Source of the DNA: an uncultured Croceitalea sp. | GTDB taxonomy: Bacteria; Bacteroidota; Bacteroidia; Flavobacteriales; Flavobacteriaceae | Assembly (NCBI GenBank): GCA_947495075.1 | Contig: CANLXH010000001.1 | Coordinates: forward strand, 620,001 to 684,000 | DNA: 64,000 nucleotides | Reading direction: 5' to 3' | Shown here: positions 16,440 through 25,982 of the stretch, piece by piece | Layout of the letters: every line of letters begins with the position of its first letter | Position numbering within the stretch: position 1 is the first letter of the stretch | Position numbers and translations under genes: made by a program | The notes under the pieces: model-generated | The model's database searches: none | Told to the model about the DNA's origin: nothing | What the model saw: the letters and a program-made list of their open reading frames with translations, nothing else

Positions 16440-17765
16440 TTAAATATACTGGTTGATGATATTTTCAAAAAGTTCCTGTTTTCCACTTGTTTGTTTAGGT
16501 TCTTTATGGTTTTTAGCGTGGTTATATAGGTCTGCCAGAGTCATTTTTCCAGCAGCGAAGTCTGCACCAGAGCCAGATTCAAAGGATGCATATCTTTCAT
16601 TGAGTAATTTGGAATACAACGATTTAGAAAGTATGGTATCAGCAACCAACAGTGCTCTTGCGAAAGTGTCTGCCCCACCAATATGTGCTAAAAAGATATC
16701 TTCTAGATCAGTAGAATTTCTTCTGGTTTTGGCATCAAAATTAATACCACCACCCTGTAGGCCTCCAGCATTTAGAAATACCAACATGGCCTCTGTGGTT
16801 TCCAAAATATTATTTGGAAATTGATCGGTATCCCATCCATTTTGGTAATCTCCTCTATTGGCGTCTATACTACCTAGCATTCCTGCATTTGCTGCCACTT
16901 GGAGTTCATGTTGAAAGGTATGTTGGGCCAAAGTAGCATGATTTACTTCTATATTCAACTTGAAGTCTTTTTCCAGACCATATTCTCTTATGAAGTTTAT
17001 GGAGGTGGCTGCATCAAAATCGTACTGGTGTTTTGTGGGTTCCATAGGTTTTGGTTCTATAAAGAAAGTTCCCTTAAACCCTTGTGTTCTGGCATAGTCT
17101 TTTGCCATGTTCAAAAACCTGCCTAGGTTGTCCTGTTCAAGTTTCATCTTAGTATTCAAAAGACTCATATAACCTTCTCTGCCTCCCCAAAACACATAAT
17201 TTTCACCACCTAAGGCCATAGTGGCGTCTAATGCTATTTTAACTTGCGCACCCGCTCTAGCAACCACATCAAAATCTGGATTGGAAGCTGCTCCGTTCAT
17301 ATACCTTGGGTTGGAGAAGCAATTGGATGTTCCCCATAAAAGCTTTACGTCAGCAGCTTTTTGTTTTTGTTTTAGGTAAGCTACAATGGTATGTAGGCGC
17401 TCTTCTGACTTTGCGAGCGTATCCGCTTCATCCACCAAATCAAAATCATGAAAACAATAATAATCAAATCCCATTTTGGTAATGAACTCAAAAGCAGCAT
17501 CTGCCTTGTCTTTGGCGGCTTGTATAGGATCGTTAGCAATACTCCATGGAAAATTTTTGGTGCCCGGTCCAAAAGGATCATTACCAGTGCCACATAAGGT
17601 ATGCCAGTAAGCCATGGCAAACCTTAAATGTTCCCGCATGGTTTTGCCAGCAACAACGCGCTCGGCATCATAAAATTTAAAGGCCATTGGGTTGTCCGAT
17701 TCTTTTCCTTCGTATTTGATTTTAGGTATTCCTTTAAAATATTCTTTATTTCCTAGAAGTATCAT
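16440..17765 (-). CDS. xylA: Xylose isomerase
   Basis: A 441-residue enzyme converting D-xylose to D-xylulose, with the length of the class II isomerases. Diagnostic sequences are YYCFHDFDL (H106 and D109, the ring-opening pair), [29 protein letters not shown], the metal ligand region [37 protein letters not shown] and [17 protein letters not shown]. It is cytoplasmic. It starts three bases after xylulokinase ends, so xylB-xylA are co-transcribed within the PUL operon. This indicates that xylose is a product of the target polysaccharide. Confidence 0.97.
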   Translation of the reverse strand: MILLGNKEYFKGIPKIKYEGKESDNPMAFKFYDAERVVAGKTMREHLRFAMAYWHTLCGTGNDPFGPGTKNFPWSIANDPIQAAKDKADAAFEFITKMGFDYYCFHDFDLVDEADTLAKSEERLHTIVAYLKQKQKAADVKLLWGTSNCFSNPRYMNGAASNPDFDVVARAGAQVKIALDATMALGGENYVFWGGREGYMSLLNTKMKLEQDNLGRFLNMAKDYARTQGFKGTFFIEPKPMEPTKHQYDFDAATSINFIREYGLEKDFKLNIEVNHATLAQHTFQHELQVAANAGMLGSIDANRGDYQNGWDTDQFPNNILETTEAMLVFLNAGGLQGGGINFDAKTRRNSTDLEDIFLAHIGGADTFARALLVADTILSKSLYSKLLNERYASFESGSGADFAAGKMTLADLYNHAKNHKEPKQTSGKQELFENIINQYI

Positions 17766-17768
17766 GTA

Positions 17769-19250
17769 CTATATTTTTATTATGTTTTTCAATTCTTTTT
17801 TCCAGTTTTCATAAACCTGATGGTAAGGTGCAGTGTTGGACGGTACATCAAACTTAGTTACCACATCATTTTTAAAATAAGAAGTAAAGGTTTCATAGCC
17901 GTTTAGCGCTATAGTACAGGCTCTAGCAGCGCCAATGGCTCCTGTAGTACGGTGTATATGGATAGTTTTTCCAGTAAGTGCTGTCATGGTTTCCGAGAAG
18001 GTTTTGGATTGGAAAAGATTATCATCCCCAGCCTTTATGGTAGAAGCATTATTGTTATCTAGATCCATTGCTTCCATTCCATAAGCAAAGGCAAAGGCTA
18101 TTCCTTCCAACGCTGCTCTGCATAAATGAGCCTTATTATGCCTATTTAAATCTAGATTCAAAATGCGCGTTCCAATATCTTTGTTCATAAGCATCCGTTC
18201 TGCACCATTACCAAAAGGAAATAACAGAAGTCCATCTGATCCAATAGGAACCTCACGGGCTAATTTATTCATTTCGTCATAAGAAGCTACATCCAAATTA
18301 TGCCATAACCAACGATATAGGATACCTGCCCCATTGATACAAAGTAACTTTCCAATGCTTCTTTTGGCATTTTGTTTATAGTTAACATGGGCAAAACTGT
18401 TAATTTTAGAATTTCCTTGTGTGGTAATGGAATCCGTCACTGCATAAACTACACCAGAGGTTCCACAAGTGGCTGCAATTTCTCCAGGCTTCAGTACATT
18501 CAGGGCCAAAGCATTGTTCGGTTGGTCACCTGCCCTATAGCTTATCAGAGTGCCTGCTAATAATCCACTTTCTTCTGCCCCTTTTTTGGAAACCGAGGCC
18601 TGTTCTTCAAAGGTGTCCACAAGTTTTGGAACAAGAGCATTGGACAAGCCTAATGTTTGTAACAGCTCCTTGGAAACACTATCGGACTTAAAATCCCAAA
18701 AAATACCTTCAGACAAGCCAGAAACGGTGGTATTCATTTCATTGGAAAACCTATAAGCGATGTAATCACCTGGTAGGAGAAACTTATACGCTTTGTCATA
18801 TAGTTCTTTTTCGTTTTCCTTTACCCAATCCAGTTTGGATGCGGTAAAATTACCTGGTTCGTTGAGTAAGTGGTTATAACAGTAGGAAGCTCCGAGCTTA
18901 TGGAAGGCTTTATTTCCATTTTCCACCGCACGGCTATCGCACCAAATAATGGAATCCCTTAATACCTTTCCGTTTTTATCTACCAATATCAATCCATGCA
19001 TCTGGTAAGCAATGCCAATACTTAGAATATCGGATGCAGAAACCTCGCAAGTATTTATAACTTTATGAATGGCTTTACAGCAGTATTTCCACCATGTTTC
19101 CGGTGCTTGTTCTGCCCAACCCTTTTTTGTAGCACTAATGGGCATCTCAGATTCAGGTTCTTTCACGACTCCAAGGCTCTTTCCAGTTTCTGCCTCCACC
19201 AAGGCTACCTTGACCGACGAACTTCCCAAATCTATTCCCAGATAAAACAT
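17769..19250 (-). CDS. xylB: Xylulokinase
   Basis: A 493-residue FGGY-family carbohydrate kinase. The N-terminal ATP-site phosphate loop is YLGIDLGSSSVKVALVE. IAYQMHGLILVD and SIIWCDSRA give the substrate-site signature expected for xylulose kinases (M-H-G and W-C-D-x-R). AATCGTSGVVYAV and the C-terminal AGDDNLFQSKTFSETMTALTGKTIH complete the family pattern (usually G-G-G rather than A-G-D at the latter). It is followed three bases later by xylA and preceded by the GH43 gene. It converts D-xylulose to D-xylulose 5-phosphate for the pentose phosphate pathway. Confidence 0.95.
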   Translation of the reverse strand: MFYLGIDLGSSSVKVALVEAETGKSLGVVKEPESEMPISATKKGWAEQAPETWWKYCCKAIHKVINTCEVSASDILSIGIAYQMHGLILVDKNGKVLRDSIIWCDSRAVENGNKAFHKLGASYCYNHLLNEPGNFTASKLDWVKENEKELYDKAYKFLLPGDYIAYRFSNEMNTTVSGLSEGIFWDFKSDSVSKELLQTLGLSNALVPKLVDTFEEQASVSKKGAEESGLLAGTLISYRAGDQPNNALALNVLKPGEIAATCGTSGVVYAVTDSITTQGNSKINSFAHVNYKQNAKRSIGKLLCINGAGILYRWLWHNLDVASYDEMNKLAREVPIGSDGLLLFPFGNGAERMLMNKDIGTRILNLDLNRHNKAHLCRAALEGIAFAFAYGMEAMDLDNNNASTIKAGDDNLFQSKTFSETMTALTGKTIHIHRTTGAIGAARACTIALNGYETFTSYFKNDVVTKFDVPSNTAPYHQVYENWKKELKNIIKI

Positions 19251-19287
19251 AACAACTAAATTTTAGTTTTTTACTTTACAAAGCTAT

Positions 19288-21027
19288 CTATTCAATAAGA
19301 ATACTATTTTTTCCTCTAGAAATGCCATTTTCGTTAAATGCATCCAGTGTAAAGTAATACGGTTCGTTTTTGTTTAGGGTGCGTATGGTTAAAGAGTCTA
19401 TTGCCAATACTTGGTAGTTGTGGTATAATTTTTCTGGATGGTTTCCGTAACGGACATTATAGCCCGTGGCTTTTGGATTCTTGTCCCATTTTAGCTTTAC
19501 AACACAACGGTCATCCATACGTGTTACAGTAAATACAGGAGCAACCGGTTTGCTTCCGTTTCCTTTACCAAACACTCTTAAGTCCGCTAGTGCAAAATTG
19601 CCATCAGGGACACCTTGATTTGTTATTTTAACATACCGAGCTTTTATAGGGTTTGCTAGTTGACTATAATCATGAGGGGTGTCCATTTTAGATTTGGTCT
19701 TATCCAAAAGTGTAACCCATTCTTTGCCATCTTTGGAATATTCCAAAAGATACTTATGGCTATGATTTTCGATTCTTCCATGGGCGGTTGTACCATCTTC
19801 CGCATAATTTACCTGCACTGCATGTACTTCATAGTGATTGCCAAGATCCATGGATAACCACTCTCCTACATTTCCGGTCTTGGCACTCCAATAGGTCCGT
19901 ATTTCTTCATCTGCGGTCAACTCGGGTTCGTGTGCTTCTATAAAGGAGGAGGCCGTTACAGCTTTATTGTAAGATAACAACATCCAATCCGTCGCCAGAT
20001 CCTCAGGTGATGATATTTTGTGCTGAGGCACTTTGTACGGAAAATCACCAAACCCTGTATAGGTATAAAAAGTACCATCGGAATCAAAAAAAGCGGGAAA
20101 CAAGCCTATTCTACGTTCAAATTTATGTTTTATGGTCAAGGACATGGTACCCGCATGCCAGTAATTGCCATATCTATCCTTAAAGGTGGTTCCATGCCCC
20201 GCACCGTTAACAAAACCTTCTGGTTTATAGGAAACGGGATTGTGTTTAGCTAGGGTAAAGGGGCCTAGCGGGTTATCCGAAAGGTAGAGTCCGTCATTAT
20301 AACTTTTAAATCGTGTTCCCGGACCCGCGTATTGTAGGTAATAGTTGTCTTGATATTTATTTACCCAAGCACCTTCTATCCAAGGGTTTTTGTCTCCATC
20401 ATTATAGTCTCCCCAACGTTCCCATCCATAATCTTCTTTTTTACTGTTCATAATTGCCATGGGTTCTGCAATAGGGTTTAGAGTTTTTACATCCAGTTCA
20501 ACAGCATAGAGTGGATCTTTATTGGAACAGCCATAATAACAGTAAAGACGCTTGCTATCATAAAAAAGGAAAGGATCTGTCATTGCAATAGGAAAACCAT
20601 CGTTCGCGATTTCCCACTTCCCACTTTTTGGGTCCTTGGTCTTGTATATGGTAATGGGGGCATTGTTGTTGGATGCCATAAAATACAAGGCATCTTCCAT
20701 GACTACTGCCGTAGGTGCGTAATCTTCAAAAGGAAGGTCGTTGGAGCTTATGAATTCCCAAGCGACCAAGTCTTTGGAATTCCAGTAACCACCGGATTTT
20801 GATGCAAACAGATAGTATTCATCCTTAAAAAGCACAATAGATGGATCTGCGGCCTCTCTCCGCGATGGACCGTCTATTGCAAACCGATAGCTAATATCAA
20901 AAGGATTGCAAATGGTAGTCTGTTGTACCACCTCATTAGATTTGTCTTGGGGTGTAGGTTTGGCTTCTTTCTTGTTTCCGCAAGAAAATAACAAACTACA
21001 ACACCATATTACTAAGAGCTGTTTCAT
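19288..21027 (-). CDS. GH43 family glycosidase lipoprotein with F5/8C and FnIII domains
   Basis: Using the ATG at 21027 gives 579 residues with a lipoprotein signal (MKQLLVIWCCSLLFSC16). The frame opens earlier, at 21105, but that overlaps the upstream sulfatase and precedes the signal. The five-bladed GH43 domain (about 40-330) has the expected acids: D61 in EAADPSIV (base), D151 in MTDPFLF (pKa modulator) and E218 in WIEGAW (acid). Residues of about 355-480 form a discoidin/F5/8C-type module and about 490-579 a fibronectin III domain. GH43 enzymes are mostly beta-xylosidases and alpha-L-arabinofuranosidases. The adjacent xylulokinase and xylose isomerase favour xylose release. It is probably anchored in the outer or inner membrane facing the periplasm. 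Confidence 0.9.
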   Translation of the reverse strand: MKQLLVIWCCSLLFSCGNKKEAKPTPQDKSNEVVQQTTICNPFDISYRFAIDGPSRREAADPSIVLFKDEYYLFASKSGGYWNSKDLVAWEFISSNDLPFEDYAPTAVVMEDALYFMASNNNAPITIYKTKDPKSGKWEIANDGFPIAMTDPFLFYDSKRLYCYYGCSNKDPLYAVELDVKTLNPIAEPMAIMNSKKEDYGWERWGDYNDGDKNPWIEGAWVNKYQDNYYLQYAGPGTRFKSYNDGLYLSDNPLGPFTLAKHNPVSYKPEGFVNGAGHGTTFKDRYGNYWHAGTMSLTIKHKFERRIGLFPAFFDSDGTFYTYTGFGDFPYKVPQHKISSPEDLATDWMLLSYNKAVTASSFIEAHEPELTADEEIRTYWSAKTGNVGEWLSMDLGNHYEVHAVQVNYAEDGTTAHGRIENHSHKYLLEYSKDGKEWVTLLDKTKSKMDTPHDYSQLANPIKARYVKITNQGVPDGNFALADLRVFGKGNGSKPVAPVFTVTRMDDRCVVKLKWDKNPKATGYNVRYGNHPEKLYHNYQVLAIDSLTIRTLNKNEPYYFTLDAFNENGISRGKNSILIE

Positions 21028-21049
21028 ATTTATGGCTTTATCTGACATG

Positions 21050-22633
21050 TTACGGATTGTAAGGGATAATACTATCGTACTTTTTTTCTTGATACCAAGG
21101 GTCATTAGACATTTCTAGTTTTTTAGCCAGTAATTCCAGGAGTTTTTTAGTGATATTGGAATTCTGGTTCAACGGAATTTTATTTAGTTGGTATGGGTCG
21201 TTGAGGTTATCATAAAAATAAGTGGCTTCAAGTGTGTTTACCTCCTGCTTGTCCCACGGCTTTTTGTGTTCTTTAAGGCAAAGGGTGTATCTATCCGTTA
21301 AAATACCTCTTGAATTTCCTAGCATAAGCAATACCCCTTCAGGTTTAGAAACTTCGCTTGTTTCGTCTCCTAAAAGTGCTCCAGAGAAATCTGTTCCTTC
21401 TACAGTTGAAGGGATATTGTCTTCCAGACCGGAGAGCCCCATTACGGTTGGCAATACATCAACAACGCTGTACAAGGTATTGTTCACTTGCCTTCCCTTG
21501 ATTTTTTCTGGCCAGTGTACAATAAAAGGAACCCCCAAAGACTCGGTTTCAAAAGCATTCTTTCCTTGTCTTCCATGGCTTCCCATCATCTCACCATGAT
21601 CGGCACTTAGTATCACAATGGTATTATTAAATTCTCCTAGTCGCTTTAGCTCGTCTAGCACCTGTCCAATGTAATTATCCACACTAGTAACATTGGCAAA
21701 ATAATGCCGTGCGTAATGCCCAACTTCTACGTCAGCGTTCTCCCGTACTAATAGTGAATCTACCGCGGGGTATTTATCTTCTCCATAAAATTTATGTAAG
21801 GTTTCCATATCTGTATTATCGTCCCCCCAAGGATTGTGTGGAGGATTTATGGACCACATCATAAAAAAAGGCTTTTTGGTATCCCGCACATTCCCTGTAT
21901 TCCTGAGATAAGATATTATTTTGTTGGCCTCGTTCTTAGGAGAAAATATCTTAGGTTGGTGCAGTTCCCCATCTTTTTTGCCATCAATAGCGTTTGGATC
22001 GCTGGAATAAACCAGAGGGTCGTAATGTAAATCTCTAATAGCCTGGTAAAAGTATTCGATGTTATGCCTGGATTTTGGGGGTATATACGTGTCATAACGA
22101 TTCATGTGGTGACCTCCCGGAGCTTCTGTGGTACCCTGATAGTCCCCATTTTCATCAAAGAGAGGTTCGTTTTTTAACCAATGGCATTTGCCAAAATAAG
22201 AAGTGTTGTACCCCGCTTCAAAGAATAGATCGGTAATTGTTGGAATATCGTCCTTCAGGCTTTCGTCCCTATCATTTCTGCAGTTGTTCCAAATTCCATT
22301 CTGTTCTGGATACATGCCAGAAAGAATCATACCCCTTGCCGGGCTACATAATGGAAAATTACTTACAGCCTGGGTGAACACGGCACCATCTTCTGCTAGC
22401 TTATCAATAACAGGTGTTAACACAGGGTCCGGTTTTCCTTGAACATAAGATATGTATTGATCTTTTGACCAAAAGCTCGCACTATAACGCCTGAGTTGAT
22501 CCGGATAGATAATGAGTATATTAGGCGATTTTATCGCTTTTTCGACTTCTACGGTTTTGATGCTGTCCTTTTTTTGTTTGCAAGAAGCAAGAATCAGTAA
22601 GGTAACCAGAACAATTTTGGTTGCTGTGTTCAT
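21050..22633 (-). CDS. S1 family sulfatase, lipoprotein
   Basis: A 527-residue arylsulfatase-type enzyme with lipobox ILAS|C18. NILIIYPDQLRRY (metal ligand D45) and PLCSPARGMILSGMYP give the C-x-P-x-R formylglycine signature with C96 as the residue to be oxidised. SADHGEMMGSHGRQGKNAFE is the second metal and sulfate site, and PFIVHWP is also characteristic. It should remove sulfate esters from oligosaccharides in the periplasm. It starts where the other sulfatase ends (adjacent, no gap), and the two probably act on different positions. Maturation needs an FGE, and one is encoded at 49606. Confidence 0.95.
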   Translation of the reverse strand: MNTATKIVLVTLLILASCKQKKDSIKTVEVEKAIKSPNILIIYPDQLRRYSASFWSKDQYISYVQGKPDPVLTPVIDKLAEDGAVFTQAVSNFPLCSPARGMILSGMYPEQNGIWNNCRNDRDESLKDDIPTITDLFFEAGYNTSYFGKCHWLKNEPLFDENGDYQGTTEAPGGHHMNRYDTYIPPKSRHNIEYFYQAIRDLHYDPLVYSSDPNAIDGKKDGELHQPKIFSPKNEANKIISYLRNTGNVRDTKKPFFMMWSINPPHNPWGDDNTDMETLHKFYGEDKYPAVDSLLVRENADVEVGHYARHYFANVTSVDNYIGQVLDELKRLGEFNNTIVILSADHGEMMGSHGRQGKNAFETESLGVPFIVHWPEKIKGRQVNNTLYSVVDVLPTVMGLSGLEDNIPSTVEGTDFSGALLGDETSEVSKPEGVLLMLGNSRGILTDRYTLCLKEHKKPWDKQEVNTLEATYFYDNLNDPYQLNKIPLNQNSNITKKLLELLAKKLEMSNDPWYQEKKYDSIIPYNP

Positions 22634-24202
22634 TTATTTTAAAATAAGTTGTTCTACTTTTTGATAATCATTGCCTCTTATTTTTTCAAAGGCTTTAATA
22701 AGTTCGTTTAGTTTTTCAGGATTGCTTTCTGCCAAATTTTTGGTTTGACTTACATCTTCTTTTAAATTATAAAGTTGAAAATCATTACTATTTCCAAGTT
22801 CTATATTTACCTGTTTTTCTATTTTAGGTCCTTTATAGGGCGGAATCATTAACCAATCTCCCATACGCAATGCAGTTCTGGAAGTTGCCTCAATAACCAA
22901 GGCATCGCGTCCTTTGTTTTCTCTCCCTGTAAAAACAGGCCAAAGCGATTCACTATCCTTAACCGTAACATTGCCGTCCACAAGTTCTGAAAATGACGAG
23001 AGTACATCCAATTGACTGACTAAGGCATCGGATACTTTAGGCTGTATATTATCTTTCCAATACATAATAAAGGGTACGCGGGTTCCTGCTTCGTAAAGAC
23101 TGTACTTACCACCTCTTAAATCTCCCCATGGCTTGTGGTCTCCTAGTTTTTCCACTGCATCATCATAATAGCCATCGTTTAGTACGGGACCGTTATCACT
23201 GGAAAAGAAAACAACAGTGTTTTCTAGTAAACCTTCCTCTTTAAGGGTTTTTAGTAATTCACCCACACACCAGTCAGCTTCTACAATAACATCGCCACGG
23301 GGACCTAATCCAGAGGTTCCTTCGAATCTTGGATGTGGTGTTCTTGGTACGTGGGGTTGTTGCATCGCATAGTATAGAAAAAAGGGTTGTTTTTTATGTC
23401 CTTTTATATAATTTTTAGCTTCGTTAAGAAAAGTGTCTGCCATAGTAATGTCATCCCATCTTGCTTTGGTACCTCCTTTCATATATCCAATCCTTGGTAT
23501 ACCATTAATAATGGTACTATTATGACCGTGGTGCCATTTCATGGTCATCAATTCTGGATTGTCGATACCAGTAGGCTCGCCATCAAAATTAGTATCATAG
23601 TTAATTTGGATGGGGTCATCTTTTTCCAATCCTTCTACTAGTCCGTTTTTAAGATAAACGGTTGGAACCCTATCTTGAGTTGCCGCCATAATATAGGAAT
23701 AGTCAAATCCTACTTCATTGGGTCCTGGGGATACCTGCTGGTTCCAGTTTACGTTACCAGTACCCAATCCAAGATGCCACTTGCCAATAACCGCAGTATC
23801 GTAGCCTTTCGATTTTAGCATTTTAGGTAGTGTTGCCTGCGCCGTATCAATAACCAATGGTGCGGTTCCGGGTAATATTTTAGCATCTCTATTACGCCAA
23901 GGATAACTTCCTGTTAAAAGTGCATACCTGCTTGGAGTACAGGTAGCGGAAGATGCATAACCATTGGTGAAACGTACACCTTCGTTGGCCAGTTTATCAA
24001 TATTTGGAGTGAGCGATTTGGTATTGGTATACACACCTACATCCCCATAACCAAGATCATCTGTATAAATAATTAAAATGTTAGGTTGTTTATCTGCAAT
24101 TTCGGTTTTGAGAGGTGTCACTTTCTTGCTGTCCGTTTTACAGGATGCTACCAATATCACCAAGCATAGGCCTTTAAAGAATTGTTGTATCTGTTGCTTC
24201 AT
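22634..24202 (-). CDS. S1 family sulfatase, lipoprotein
   Basis: A 522-residue sulfatase with lipobox ILVAS|C21. It has NILIIYTDDLGYGDVG (metal ligands D48, D49) and SSATCTPSRYALLTGSYPWR with C88 as formylglycine precursor in the C-T-P-S-R form. GKWHLG, FFLYYAMQQPHVPRTP and FFSSDNGPVLNDGYYDD are the remaining active-site blocks. The sequence resembles the arylsulfatase A/GalNAc-6-sulfatase-like part of S1, but the substrate cannot be fixed by eye. It lies between the TRAP permease and the second sulfatase in the long operon. Confidence 0.95.
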   Translation of the reverse strand: MKQQIQQFFKGLCLVILVASCKTDSKKVTPLKTEIADKQPNILIIYTDDLGYGDVGVYTNTKSLTPNIDKLANEGVRFTNGYASSATCTPSRYALLTGSYPWRNRDAKILPGTAPLVIDTAQATLPKMLKSKGYDTAVIGKWHLGLGTGNVNWNQQVSPGPNEVGFDYSYIMAATQDRVPTVYLKNGLVEGLEKDDPIQINYDTNFDGEPTGIDNPELMTMKWHHGHNSTIINGIPRIGYMKGGTKARWDDITMADTFLNEAKNYIKGHKKQPFFLYYAMQQPHVPRTPHPRFEGTSGLGPRGDVIVEADWCVGELLKTLKEEGLLENTVVFFSSDNGPVLNDGYYDDAVEKLGDHKPWGDLRGGKYSLYEAGTRVPFIMYWKDNIQPKVSDALVSQLDVLSSFSELVDGNVTVKDSESLWPVFTGRENKGRDALVIEATSRTALRMGDWLMIPPYKGPKIEKQVNIELGNSNDFQLYNLKEDVSQTKNLAESNPEKLNELIKAFEKIRGNDYQKVEQLILK

Positions 24203-24223
24203 ATGTATGCGATTTTCATAAGG

Positions 24224-25519
24224 TTAAACTTCAAAAATACTTGGAAGCCAAAGGCTTAACTGTGGAAAATATGTTATTAAAAATAGGGCGATAACCATAG
24301 CTAAGAATAATGGCAAGAGTGGACGTATCACCTTTTCTATGGTAGTATTGGCCACGCCAACACCTACAAACAATACCGAGCCCACTGGAGGTGTACAAAG
24401 GCCTATGCATAAATTTAGAATCATCATAATACCAAAATGTACCGGATCTATACCCAATTTGGAAACCACAGGTAAAAATATAGGTGTGAAAATCAGAACG
24501 GCAGGGGTCATGTCCATAAATATTCCTACAATTAAAAGCAAGAGGTTAATCAATAGCAAAATAATGATAGGATTATCGCTCAGTGTCAATAACGCGGTAC
24601 TTATATCTTGGGGTATGTCTTCATAAGATAGTGCCCAGGACATACTCATAGAAGCGCCAATTAGTAGCATGACAATTGCTGTTGTAGAAGCGGAGTCCAA
24701 AAGAATTTTAGGAAGGTTTTTTATGGTTATCCCACGATAGATAAACCCTAGTATCAAACTATAGAGTACAGCTATTGCAGAAGCTTCGGTAGCCGTAAAA
24801 ATACCAGCAACAATTCCTCCAATGACCACAACCAACATAAAGAGACTAGGAAGTGCGGCTACGAAGCTAGATACTACTTGCTTTAAGGTGCTTCTTTTTC
24901 CAACATTATATTTCTTTTTTTTTGCCCAGATGTAAGAAACCGTCATTAGTAATAACCCAGTAAGGATTCCTGGGATATAACCGGCAAGAAAAAGTGCTGC
25001 AATGGATACTCCACCACTAGCTAATGAATATACGATGAGTACATTACTTGGAGGGATTAATAATCCAGTTGTTGCTGATGTTACATTTACAGCGGCACCA
25101 AATTCTTTAGAGTATCCTTCCTTTTCCATCTCTGGACCTAAAATACTTCCCATAGCAGATGCGGATGCCATTGCAGATCCAGCGATAGCCCCCATGAGCA
25201 TTGCCGAAATCACATTGATAAGTGCTAATCCACCAGGCAAAGAACCTACTAATGTTTTTGCAAAGGTTATTAGCTTATGAGCGATTCCGCCTTTATTCAT
25301 TAATTCTCCTGAGAGTATAAAAAAGGGTATGGCTAGGAGTGCAAAACTATCGATTCCCGTTCCCATACGCTGTGCAACAGTGGTAAGAGCAGGTAGGGCA
25401 GGTATGCTCACCATCATGGTTAGCATTGCAGATATGGCAATACTCCAAGCTACTGGAGTTCCTATGGAGAGCAGTAATATAAAGCTTATTATGAGAACTA
25501 ATACAGGTATATATTCCAT
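24224..25519 (-). CDS. dctM: TRAP transporter large permease (DctM)
   Basis: The ATG at 25519 gives 431 residues starting MEYIPVLVLIISFILLLSIGTPVAWS, the normal DctM N-terminus. An upstream ATG at 25591 would overlap dctQ and is not needed. About twelve hydrophobic helices are visible, with conserved PFFILSGELMNKGGIAHKLI, GAIAGSAMASASAMGSILGPEM and GLCTPPVGSVLFVG. It is the large membrane subunit of a TRAP transporter that takes up organic acids using an ion gradient. It is encoded next to DctQ and DctP and the KDG pathway genes, so a free uronate is the likely cargo. Confidence 0.93.
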   Translation of the reverse strand: MEYIPVLVLIISFILLLSIGTPVAWSIAISAMLTMMVSIPALPALTTVAQRMGTGIDSFALLAIPFFILSGELMNKGGIAHKLITFAKTLVGSLPGGLALINVISAMLMGAIAGSAMASASAMGSILGPEMEKEGYSKEFGAAVNVTSATTGLLIPPSNVLIVYSLASGGVSIAALFLAGYIPGILTGLLLMTVSYIWAKKKKYNVGKRSTLKQVVSSFVAALPSLFMLVVVIGGIVAGIFTATEASAIAVLYSLILGFIYRGITIKNLPKILLDSASTTAIVMLLIGASMSMSWALSYEDIPQDISTALLTLSDNPIIILLLINLLLLIVGIFMDMTPAVLIFTPIFLPVVSKLGIDPVHFGIMMILNLCIGLCTPPVGSVLFVGVGVANTTIEKVIRPLLPLFLAMVIALFLITYFPQLSLWLPSIFEV

Positions 25520-25523
25520 AGTG

Positions 25524-25982
25524 CTAATTTTGAAAAATGTCTGAAATCTTATAATAAATAATAAGGCTACCACTAAGAGGCAATACTGCATAAACCAAAG
25601 CCAAGGGCAATCGTAAGGATGGGGAATATTGCTCTAGAACAAAAGTTAGGTACACTAATCTGGCACCTCCTATGACAAGAGCTAAGAGGCAGAAGAGGAT
25701 AACAAGAATATGTACGGTAAGGCGCATATTCTTCTGCATTTTCTTATCGCATCTGGCCGGAAGAATATCAATAGCAACATGTTTGCTTCTGCCAGACACA
25801 TAAGCGGCTCCCAAAATGCCCAACCAGACGAGGAGATATCTGGTGAGTTCATCTGTAAAGGAACTTGGATTGCCAAGTACATATCTGCTAAAAACTTGCC
25901 ATAAGACAGTGATTACCATTACCGCAAAGATTATTGCTAGGGTTCTCTCCAAAAAAATGTCCAGTTTTTTTCTAAATCCCAT
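25524..25982 (-). CDS. dctQ: TRAP transporter small permease (DctQ)
   Basis: A 152-residue membrane protein with four hydrophobic segments. TLAIIFAVMVITVLWQVFSRYVLGNPSSFTDELTRYLLVWLGILGAAYVSGRSKHVAIDIL is the conserved DctQ core. Its ATG shares one base with the stop codon of dctP (25982), showing tight coupling. It pairs with DctM to form the membrane part of the transporter. Confidence 0.93.
   Translation of the reverse strand: MGFRKKLDIFLERTLAIIFAVMVITVLWQVFSRYVLGNPSSFTDELTRYLLVWLGILGAAYVSGRSKHVAIDILPARCDKKMQKNMRLTVHILVILFCLLALVIGGARLVYLTFVLEQYSPSLRLPLALVYAVLPLSGSLIIYYKISDIFQN

Noticed and set aside
19288-21105. Longer start of the GH43 gene at 21105
   Set aside because: It overlaps the upstream sulfatase and adds 26 residues ahead of a clear lipoprotein signal; the ATG at 21027 fits better.
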